This document shows positions 1 through 7,512 of a DNA stretch of 7,512 bases, one piece after another. Both the position numbers and the translations under genes were made by a program. Position 1 is the stretch's first letter, and each line of letters starts with the position of its first letter. This stretch comes from Haloarculaceae archaeon (lineage in GTDB: Archaea > Halobacteriota > Halobacteria > Halobacteriales > Haloarculaceae). The stretch covers positions 1-7,512 of the forward strand of contig JAHENO010000053.1 in NCBI GenBank assembly GCA_018609945.1. Direction: 5' to 3'. Below the pieces are notes generated by a model. It was not told the DNA's origin and ran no database searches. It saw only the letters and a list, made by a program, of their open reading frames with translations.

Positions 1-281
1 ACTTGCGAGAGGGACAGTCACGGGCGGCTCCGGCATCTGAACGAAAGCACTGCCGCCCTACGTCCTCCCCGACAGGCATTCGTTACAGCGGTACGTCCGT
101 TGGCTCCCTTCCTTGCTCCCGTCCGTCGACTTGCCAGTTTGACGTAACACCACCGCACGCCACAGGACGAAACCTCCGCATTGCTCGCTCGATGCCAGTC
201 CCCCACTCGCCCCTGTAGACGCTGTTTCCGGCTCTCCACCAACCAGGTCCGCATGGCTCTTCCACAAAGTGTTCTGCTCCC
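1..281. other. Upstream leader with no convincing gene
   Basis: I see no convincing gene here. GC content and third-position bias are lower than in the coding regions that follow. A + strand frame is open from the left edge to a stop at 145-147, but its translation is rich in Arg, Pro and Ala without recognisable motifs, so I do not call it the end of an upstream gene. A perfect 7-bp inverted repeat (GGGCGGC at 22-28, GCCGCCC at 52-58) has a 23-base loop and no T-tract, so it is at best a weak stem from an upstream transcript. No sigma-70-like or Bacteroidota-type (TTTG / TAnnTTTG) promoter pair with proper spacing could be supported, although the GH15 promoter would be expected here. Confidence 0.5.
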
Positions 282-2150
282 GTGACCGCCGCTCCGCCTC
301 AACGAAGTGATTCCGCATACTGCCCGATCGAGAACTACGGCCTGATCGGCGACATGCACACGGTTGCCCTCGTCGGCAAAGACGGCTCGATCGACTGGTG
401 CTGTATGCCCCGGTTCGATGCCCCAAGCGTCTTCGCCCGCATCCTCGACGCCGAGAAGGGAGGGTACTTCCAGATTGCGCTGCGGGGGGAGGAGGTGACG
501 ACCAAGCAGTTCTACTGGCCGGAGACGAACGTGCTTGTTACCCGCTTCCTGTCGGACGACGGCGTGGGGGAGGTGCGCGACTTCATGCCGGTGGCCGGGC
601 GTGCCTCCGAGACGGACCGCCGGCAGATCATCCGCATGGTGCGGGCGGTGCGCGGGACCGTGACGTTTCGGGTGGAGTGCGCGCCGGCCTTCGACTACGC
701 GCGGGCCGACCACGAGACGATCTGCACGGAGCGGGGCGTGTGTTTCCACAGCGAGGAGCAGGCGCTCAGCCTGGCGACGGAGATCGACCTGGAGCGAAAC
801 GGCGACGGCGTGGCGGCGGACGTGACGCTGCAGGAGGGGGAGAGCACGACCCTGCTCCTGCGCGACATTGAGCCCGGTGAGGGATGTGCCCCCACCCTGA
901 GCCCGGAGGCGGCGGAGCAGGCCTTTCGCGACACCGTGCAGTTCTGGCGCGACTGGCTCAGCCAGTGCACCTACACCGGCCGCTGGCGGGAGGAGGTTCG
1001 CCGCTCGGCCCTGGTCCTCAAGCTCCTGACCTACGAGCCGACCGGTGCCATCGTGGCGGCGCCCACCTGCAGCCTTCCAGAGGACGTCGGCGGGGTGCGC
1101 AACTGGGACTACCGCTACACCTGGATCCGCGACGCGGCCTTTACGCTGTACGCGTTCTTGCGCATCGGCTTTACCGAGGAGGCGCGCGCGTTCATCGGCT
1201 TCCTAACCAAGCTATGCCGGCTGGACGCGGCGGGCAAGGGGCCGCTCCAGATCATGTACAGCATCGACGGGCAAACCGAGCTCACCGAGCAGACCCTCGA
1301 CCACCTGGAGGGCTACCGCGAGTCGACGCCGGTCCGCATCGGCAACGGGGCCTACGACCAGCTCCAGCTCGACATCTACGGGGAGCTCATCGACGCCATC
1401 TACCTGCACGACAAGTACGGCGTGCCCATCTCCTACGAGACGTGGCAGTCGGTCCGCCGCTTCGTGAACTGGGTCTGCGATCATTGGCGCGAGACCGACC
1501 AGGGCGTGTGGGAGGTGCGCGGCGGCCCTCAGCAATTCGTCTACTCGAAGCTCATGTGCTGGGTGGCCGTGGACCGGGCCCTCCGCCTCTCGCGCAAGCG
1601 GTCCCTCCCGGCGCCGGAGGCCGAGTGGCAGCAGTGCCGGGACGACATCTACGAGACGATCATGGAGGAGGGCTGGAATTCGGGCCGACAGGCGTTCACG
1701 CAACAGTTTGGGGGCGACGCGCTCGACGCGTCGAACCTCATCATGCCGCTCGTGCGCTTCATCTCGCCGGGCGACGAGCGACTGCTAAAAACGCTCGACG
1801 CGACGCTCCAGTCGCCCGACCAGGGCGGGCTCGTCTCCAACGGGCTCGTCTACCGCTACAACCTCGGCGAGACGCACGACGGCCTGGAGGGAGAGGAGGG
1901 CACCTTCAACATCTGTACGTTCTGGCTGGTAGAGGCGCTCACCCGGGCCAGCCGGGTACAGCCGGAGCGCCTCGAAGACGCGCGGCTCATCTTCGAGCAG
2001 ATGCTCGGCTACTCGAACCACCTGGGCCTCTACGCGGAGGAAACCGGCACCCACGGGGAGGCGCTGGGCAACTTCCCGCAGGCATTTACCCACCTGGCCC
2101 TCATCAGCGCCGCCTACAACCTCGACCGCACGCTGGACGGTGCGGGATGA
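282..2150 (+). CDS. Family GH15 glycoside hydrolase (glucoamylase/trehalase type)
   Basis: This is a complete 622-residue cytoplasmic glycosidase that should hydrolyse alpha-glucosidic bonds with inversion, releasing glucose from trehalose or short maltooligosaccharides. Seen in the sequence: the family N-terminus (IENYGLIGDMHTVALVG, about residues 16-32, then DGSIDW), a beta-sandwich-like N-terminal domain to about residue 220, then the (alpha/alpha)6 barrel with NWDYRYTWIRDA at 274-285. The likely general acid is Glu411 in DQGVWEVRGG and the likely base is Glu539 in EGEEGTF. The tail GNFPQAFTHLALI is typical of the family. The length is normal for the bacterial group lacking extra domains, and there is no signal peptide. 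The start is GTG at 282; no in-frame upstream start or Shine-Dalgarno is visible, and a later Met would remove conserved residues. GH15 in bacteria includes both glucoamylases and trehalases, and the sequence alone does not separate them. Confidence 0.93.
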   Translation: MTAAPPQRSDSAYCPIENYGLIGDMHTVALVGKDGSIDWCCMPRFDAPSVFARILDAEKGGYFQIALRGEEVTTKQFYWPETNVLVTRFLSDDGVGEVRDFMPVAGRASETDRRQIIRMVRAVRGTVTFRVECAPAFDYARADHETICTERGVCFHSEEQALSLATEIDLERNGDGVAADVTLQEGESTTLLLRDIEPGEGCAPTLSPEAAEQAFRDTVQFWRDWLSQCTYTGRWREEVRRSALVLKLLTYEPTGAIVAAPTCSLPEDVGGVRNWDYRYTWIRDAAFTLYAFLRIGFTEEARAFIGFLTKLCRLDAAGKGPLQIMYSIDGQTELTEQTLDHLEGYRESTPVRIGNGAYDQLQLDIYGELIDAIYLHDKYGVPISYETWQSVRRFVNWVCDHWRETDQGVWEVRGGPQQFVYSKLMCWVAVDRALRLSRKRSLPAPEAEWQQCRDDIYETIMEEGWNSGRQAFTQQFGGDALDASNLIMPLVRFISPGDERLLKTLDATLQSPDQGGLVSNGLVYRYNLGETHDGLEGEEGTFNICTFWLVEALTRASRVQPERLEDARLIFEQMLGYSNHLGLYAEETGTHGEALGNFPQAFTHLALISAAYNLDRTLDGAG

Positions 2151-2192
2151 GTCTGTGGGCGCGCCTGCGGGCGGCGCCGTGCCCGCCCCGAC

Positions 2193-2251
2193 GCCGGTCG
2201 GGAGACCGTCTCGGTGCTGGCTGCATTCTTCAGTAACACCTCCCGACCGGC
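2193..2251. repeat. Perfect 12-bp inverted repeat downstream of the GH15 gene
   Basis: GCCGGTCGGGAG (2193-2204) is exactly complementary to CTCCCGACCGGC (2240-2251), with a 35-base spacer. In RNA this would make a GC-rich hairpin starting 43 bases after the GH15 stop. A second, smaller stem lies just before it (GCGGGC 2167-2172 with GCCCGC 2181-2186, 8-base loop). Neither is followed by a T-tract, so a classical intrinsic terminator is not shown. It could be a 3'-end stabiliser, an atypical terminator, or a regulatory site before the next gene. The remainder of the 2151-2385 spacer shows nothing I can name. Confidence 0.6.
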
Positions 2252-2385
2252 ACGTACGGAGTGCAAGAGACTGAGGAAAACGGCGCCCGAGGTCCCCTGG
2301 CCTCTTGCGTCCGGACGGGGGCGCGGGACAATTCGATTCGCGGCCCGTCGACACCTGCGTCCCATTGAGTTGTCTGCCGTTTCCG

Positions 2386-3753
2386 ATGCGAACTTGTTTC
2401 GGGTCCTCGACGTGCCCTGCCCTGTCCCCCATGCCGTGTGGACCGGCGCTGCTTCGGGGGGGAATGGTGGTCCTGCTCGCGTGCAGCCTTGGGGTCACCG
2501 GCCCCAAGGAGGGGAAGGCGCAGTCCACGGCCGATTCAGTCCGGGCGGCACCGGCCGACACCGTGTCCGGGCGGCGCGCCGCGCTCCGGGCAGCCCGGGC
2601 GGCCCGGCGTGGGCATCAGTGCGCCCCCCGGCGGGCGACCCTGGAGCGCTTTTTTCTCTGGGTCGAGGAGCGAAAGCTTCTGCAGCAGCTCACCGGGGTG
2701 GTGGGGCGAAAAGTGCGAGTGCTTCCGGGGGGGCTTGGGCGGGGCTCGGGCGTTGCCCTGCGCGTAGCGTACGTGCCGTTTACTGGGCGCCCCGACCTCG
2801 ACGTGCGGCTCAGCGCCGGGGGGAGCGTGCGCGGGTACTGGCTCCTGGAGGGGAGCGTGGGGCTGCGGCGGAAGGCCTGGTTTGGCCACGCCTACTCGCG
2901 CCTCCAGCGGCGCCCCGAAACCACATACCTCGCCGCTCGGGCAACGCCGACCCTCGACGAGGAACGAACCTTCGACTACATCAACTGGGTCTCCGGCGGC
3001 GTGCTCGGACTCCGCCCGCATCCCTCGCTCGCCATCGCCGCGAGTGCCAGCTATCTCCGCCAGGCCGCCGCCGCAGAGGCGTCCGCGCTGCGGCCTGCGG
3101 ACCCGGACGTCCTCAATCCGGGGACCTCCACGCGCTACCTGAGCGTCGGGGGGCATCTCACCCTCGACCTGCGGGACGTGCGGTATGCGCGAGAGTTCGG
3201 CACGCGCTACATTCCGCTGACGGACAATTTTACCGACCGTCCCCTCAACCCGGACGCCGGCACGCTGCTCTCGCTGGACGCGCGGCGGTTCGTCGAGCAG
3301 GGCGACCCCGACGCGAACTTTACGCAGGTCGAAGTTGAGGCCCAGCAGTACGTGTCGTTCCTGAACGAGTACCACACGTTCGCCCTGCGCCACCGCTCCG
3401 TGTTCACCGACCTGGATGAGGGGAACGCCGTGCCCTTTTACTACCTGCCGTACGTGGGGGGCAACTTTACGCTGCGCGGCTACGACGAATTTCGGTTCCA
3501 GGGCCCCAGCCACGCGCTGCTCTACAACCTGGAGTACCGGTACAAGGTGTGGCACCACGCGGACGCGGTGCTTTTCGGCGACGCCGGAAAGGTGTTTGAC
3601 GACGTCGGCCAGTGGAACCTGTCCGACCTGCGGTACAGCTACGGCGCAGGCGTTCGCTTCATCACGCCCCAGCGGACGCTTCTGCGGTTCGGGGTCGCCC
3701 TCGACGAAGACCAGTCAGCGCGGTTGATCTTTGAATTTAGCAACGTCTTTTAG
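2386..3753 (+). CDS. Omp85/BamA-type surface-antigen barrel protein without POTRA domains
   Basis: This is an exported protein of 455 residues predicted to form an outer-membrane beta-barrel. Seen: a hydrophobic segment about 27-37 residues from the chosen ATG (MVVLLACSLGV) followed by a KAQ|S signal-peptidase-like site, an Ala/Arg-rich linker, then alternating aromatic/polar strands. The C-terminal third has the Omp85 hallmarks: GGNFTLRGYDEF (LRGY at about 363-366, the loop-6 V/LRGY/F motif), then LLYNLEYRY, VLFGDAGKVFDD and a terminal Phe. An LDLRD...NPDAGTLLSL stretch is also typical. No POTRA repeats fit in the short N-terminus, so this is a barrel-only member and not BamA itself. The start is uncertain: the frame opens with TTG at 2305, and ATG codons at 2386, 2431 and 2464 are possible; none has a well-spaced Shine-Dalgarno. 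The LLAC within the hydrophobic core resembles a lipobox, which I consider less likely for a barrel. The gene ends 5 bases before the next one and is probably co-transcribed with it. Confidence 0.85.
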   Translation: MRTCFGSSTCPALSPMPCGPALLRGGMVVLLACSLGVTGPKEGKAQSTADSVRAAPADTVSGRRAALRAARAARRGHQCAPRRATLERFFLWVEERKLLQQLTGVVGRKVRVLPGGLGRGSGVALRVAYVPFTGRPDLDVRLSAGGSVRGYWLLEGSVGLRRKAWFGHAYSRLQRRPETTYLAARATPTLDEERTFDYINWVSGGVLGLRPHPSLAIAASASYLRQAAAAEASALRPADPDVLNPGTSTRYLSVGGHLTLDLRDVRYAREFGTRYIPLTDNFTDRPLNPDAGTLLSLDARRFVEQGDPDANFTQVEVEAQQYVSFLNEYHTFALRHRSVFTDLDEGNAVPFYYLPYVGGNFTLRGYDEFRFQGPSHALLYNLEYRYKVWHHADAVLFGDAGKVFDDVGQWNLSDLRYSYGAGVRFITPQRTLLRFGVALDEDQSARLIFEFSNVF

Positions 3754-3758
3754 CGACA

Positions 3759-5558
3759 ATGAGTGGTCCTTCGCGTGCGCATCGGTGCTTGCTCCTTCGA
3801 CGGCTGTCGGGCCTCGTGCGTGGGGCCGGCTGTCTGGAGGGGGGAGCGACTGTGCTCCTGTGGGGCAGTTTCCTGCTGGGGCTGGGCCTGCTGGTCTCCC
3901 CGAACGCGCGGGCGCAGGTCTTCCAGCCCGACGACCCGGTACGGGTCGACCCCGATCGCCGATCGCTCTCGTCTACCCCGGAAAGCCGGTCGCTGTCGAA
4001 GTACTACGATTACCTCGAAAATGCCGTCGGCACACCGGGGCGGAAGGACGGATCGGCCATGAACGTCAATACGCTCGGGGAGGTGCCCCGCTCCAGCTGG
4101 TACACCCCCCGCCACTTCTACGACCCGATGTCGACGGCCGAGCTTAAGCGGGGCCCGAAGCGGGGCAACGCCCCCGACACCTCCGCGGTCTGGCGCGTCG
4201 TGGCGGGGAAGGCCGAGGGGAAGGCGACGGGCTTCCGGATCGTCGATCCCGACGGGGATCCGTACCTGCTGAAATTTGACCCGAAAGGCCACATGGAGCT
4301 TCTGACGGGGGCCGAGGCCGTGTCGACACACCTGTTCTACGCCCTCGGGTACCACGTGCCCCAAAACTACGTCGTGCGGTTTCGCCGCGTCCAGCTCCGG
4401 CCTGCCGCCGACGCCACCTACGAGACCCTGACGGGTGACGAGAAGCCAATTACCCAGGCGGTCATCGACCGCTTCCTCAGCCAGGCGCCCCGGTACGAAG
4501 ACGGGTCGTACCGCGCCCTCGCCAGCCTCTTCATAGAGGGCAAACCGCTCGGGCCCTTCCAGTACTTTGGGGTGCGCCCCGACGATCCCAACGATCTCTT
4601 CCCCCACGAGATGCGCCGGGAGCTCCGCGGCCTTCGCGTCTTTGCCGCCTGGGTCAACCACGACGACGCCCGCAGCGCCAACACGTTCGACGCGCTCGTC
4701 GAAGTCGATGGGCGCCGCTACGTGCGGCACTATCTGCTCGACTTCGGCACGACCCTCGGCGGCGATCCGGGCGGTCCCAAGCCACTTTGGCCCGGGCAGG
4801 AGCACATCCTTGAGCCCGACCGCATCCTGCTGAGCACCGTGACGCTGGGGCTTGCTGGACGGCCGTGGCGGGCCACCGAGGTTCCGAATCTGCCGGCGAT
4901 CGGGACCTTCGACGCCGAATACTTTTCCCCTGAGCGCTGGCGACCACAGTACTACAATCCGGCCTTCCGCAACATGGACGCCGACGACGCCTTCTGGGCC
5001 GCCAAGCAGGTCGCCCACTTCACGCGTACAGACATTCGGGCCCTGGTCGAAACGGGGCGGTACAGCCACACGGCAACCGTCGACTACCTTACACAAACCC
5101 TGGTTGCTCGGCGGGACAAGATCGCCCGGACGTACCTGACGCACGGGGGCGGGCTCGGACGCTTCCAGGTGCAGGACGAGGCACTGGTCTTCGAGGATCT
5201 CCTGGACCACCCGGCGTTCAGCGGGCAGTACGCCGACGCCCCGACGACCGTCACCTGGCACCGCTTTGACAACCAGATGGGGCGGCGCACGCAGAAGCTC
5301 GGCACGGACACTGCGAACGAGGGGCGCGCGTCCCTCCCGGGTAGCTCCGCCCCATACATCGTCGCCGTTCTGCGTCGGTCCGAGGTTGGGCCGGGCACCA
5401 CGGAGGTCTTCCTGCGCCGCACCCGCAACGGCCGCGAGGTCGTTGGCATCCGGCGCACCGCCGAGGGGCTCCCCAACACGCCGCCGACCTGGACGGTGAT
5501 TCCGGACAATTCGTCCTCCCCCTCATCAACTCCGCCTACACCCTCAACCAGACGGTGA
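3759..5558 (+). CDS. Exported protein of unknown function with kinase-like (HipA/FAM20-like) motifs
   Basis: This is a 599-residue protein with no function I can assign with certainty. An Arg-containing N-terminus, a hydrophobic stretch at about 30-48 and an ARA|Q site near residue 52 indicate a signal peptide and a periplasmic or outer-membrane-facing location. The central part reads like a protein-kinase fold: a Gly-containing loop (150-158), YLLKFD with Lys172, Glu186 in GAEAVSTHLFYALGY, then RRELRGLRVFAAWVNHDD. His301-x-Asp303 with Asn308 five residues on, and LLDFG with Asp328-Phe329-Gly330, match the catalytic-loop and metal-binding pattern and the spacing of HipA-type kinases. A helical C-terminal part follows to about 460. 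Family assignment is inference. The gene starts 5 bases after the barrel gene without a Shine-Dalgarno, suggesting translational coupling. The last ~20 residues (Ser/Thr/Pro-rich) look unlike conserved protein, and a different frame there resembles a GH15 C-terminus, so the 3' end may have been replaced. Confidence 0.85.
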   Translation: MSGPSRAHRCLLLRRLSGLVRGAGCLEGGATVLLWGSFLLGLGLLVSPNARAQVFQPDDPVRVDPDRRSLSSTPESRSLSKYYDYLENAVGTPGRKDGSAMNVNTLGEVPRSSWYTPRHFYDPMSTAELKRGPKRGNAPDTSAVWRVVAGKAEGKATGFRIVDPDGDPYLLKFDPKGHMELLTGAEAVSTHLFYALGYHVPQNYVVRFRRVQLRPAADATYETLTGDEKPITQAVIDRFLSQAPRYEDGSYRALASLFIEGKPLGPFQYFGVRPDDPNDLFPHEMRRELRGLRVFAAWVNHDDARSANTFDALVEVDGRRYVRHYLLDFGTTLGGDPGGPKPLWPGQEHILEPDRILLSTVTLGLAGRPWRATEVPNLPAIGTFDAEYFSPERWRPQYYNPAFRNMDADDAFWAAKQVAHFTRTDIRALVETGRYSHTATVDYLTQTLVARRDKIARTYLTHGGGLGRFQVQDEALVFEDLLDHPAFSGQYADAPTTVTWHRFDNQMGRRTQKLGTDTANEGRASLPGSSAPYIVAVLRRSEVGPGTTEVFLRRTRNGREVVGIRRTAEGLPNTPPTWTVIPDNSSSPSSTPPTPSTRR

Positions 5559-5563
5559 ATGGA
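5516..5563 (+). pseudogene. Possible remnant of a GH15 gene 3' end
   Basis: Read in a frame different from the overlapping 599-codon gene, this stretch encodes LPLINSAYTLNQTVNG. The intact GH15 gene of this window ends with LALISAAYNLDRTLDG (2094-2141). Eight of 16 residues are identical and most others are conservative. By hand alignment 36 of 48 bases match without gaps. The remnant frame is open to a TGA at 5594-5596. Upstream of 5516 the similarity fades, so only the extreme 3' end is recognisable. It overlaps the final codons of the preceding gene, whose tail there is low-complexity. I infer a scar of a second GH15 copy; the match is short and chance cannot be excluded. Confidence 0.45.
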
Positions 5564-5569
5564 GAGGCG

Positions 5570-5605
5570 GGTGAAAGTGGAAGGTTGAAGGTGTGAAAAC
5601 TGAAG
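5570..5605 (+). repeat. Degenerate TGAAG-type heptad array (left arm)
   Basis: A run of five units with about seven-base spacing: GGTGAAA, GTGGAAG, GTTGAAG, GTGTGAAA (eight bases) and ACTGAAG. The strand is purine-rich, in sharp contrast to the pyrimidine-rich right arm at 5655-5703. Its core GGTTGA (5583-5588) can pair with TCAACC in the right arm (5668-5673 and 5689-5694), so the two arms form an imperfect inverted pair around a ~50-base centre. It is probably an intergenic repeat element; its spread elsewhere in the genome cannot be judged from here. Confidence 0.55.
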
Positions 5606-5654
5606 GCTTTGTCCGCCGAACCCTCTGCCTCTATGCCAGCACGCTCACAGGCCT

Positions 5655-5703
5655 CAATCGACAAGACTCAACCCGCAACTCCCAACCCTCAACCCGTAAC
5701 GCC
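5655..5703 (-). repeat. CAACNNN heptad array (right arm) abutting the GH63 start
   Basis: Seven consecutive seven-base units in perfect register: CAATCGA, CAAGACT, CAACCCG, CAACTCC, CAACCCT, CAACCCG, TAACGCC. On the opposite strand these read as GGTTG-type heptads, so this is the inverted counterpart of the left arm. The array ends two bases before the ATG of the GH63 gene, so it occupies the whole region where a Shine-Dalgarno would lie, and none is present. It may be the right end of an intergenic repeat, or it may fold with the left arm into an RNA hairpin in the leader. Confidence 0.65.
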
Positions 5704-5705
5704 AA

Positions 5706-7512
<1,807 letters not shown>

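Noticed and set aside
22..58. Inverted repeat GGGCGGC...GCCGCCC as a terminator
   Set aside because: Only 7 bp with a 23-base loop and no T-tract; expected by chance fairly often in GC-rich DNA.
137..144. TTTGACGT as a -33/-35 promoter element for GH15
   Set aside because: No matching -7/-10 box at the correct spacing downstream.
1..147. Open + strand frame from the left edge, possible C-terminus of an upstream gene
   Set aside because: Only 48 codons, declining third-position GC bias after the first ~16 codons, and no recognisable sequence; not enough to call a gene.
884..2236. 450-codon + strand open frame overlapping the GH15 gene
   Set aside because: It is a shifted-frame shadow of GH15: Pro/Arg/Gly/Ala-rich with no domain signature.
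2305..2334. TTGCGT ... ACAATT as a promoter for the barrel gene
   Set aside because: Only three of six bases match TTGACA, the other hexamer is a poor -10, and the likely taxon uses a different promoter consensus; not supportable.
2536..3558. 340-codon antisense open frame opposite the barrel gene
   Set aside because: No motifs, composition typical of a GC-driven shadow, and the sense strand has convincing Omp85 features.
3750..5261. 503-codon antisense open frame opposite the kinase-like gene
   Set aside because: It mirrors the + strand gene, is rich in Val/Arg/Gly/Pro without recognisable motifs, and follows from high GC third positions making stops rare on the opposite strand.

Overview
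The window (7,512 bases, GC-rich, strongly GC-biased third codon positions) carries four genes on the + strand. The Asp/Glu-rich, Lys-poor cytoplasmic proteins, the lack of Shine-Dalgarno sequences before the starts, and an outer-membrane barrel protein ending in Phe suggest a Gram-negative halophile of the Rhodothermota/Bacteroidota type, such as a Salinibacter-like organism. This placement is inferred from protein style and was not checked by a search.

Layout: 1-281 is a leader with no convincing gene. 282-2150 is a complete cytoplasmic family GH15 glycosidase (glucoamylase/trehalase type). 2151-2385 is a spacer holding a perfect 12-bp inverted repeat. 2386-3753 is a POTRA-less Omp85/surface-antigen barrel protein, followed after 5 bases by 3759-5558, an exported protein of unassigned function. 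5559-5705 is a spacer made largely of seven-base repeats in two opposing arrays. 5706 to the right edge is the first 602 codons of a GH63/MGH1-like glucosidase, truncated by the window.

The two sugar hydrolases lack signal peptides and would act on intracellular alpha-linked oligosaccharides or glycoside solutes. Between them sits an envelope gene pair that looks unrelated to sugar metabolism. The exported 599-residue protein is the most interesting object. It carries a spaced set of residues (Lys172, Glu186, His301-Asp303...Asn308, Asp328-Phe-Gly) that reads like the active site of a HipA/FAM20/PI3K-like kinase fold, although the protein is predicted to leave the cytoplasm. At the 3' end of this gene, in another frame, the DNA encodes a stretch resembling the last residues of the GH15 protein. 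The barrel/kinase-like pair may therefore have been inserted into, or rearranged within, an older GH15-GH63 locus, leaving a GH15 scar upstream of GH63.
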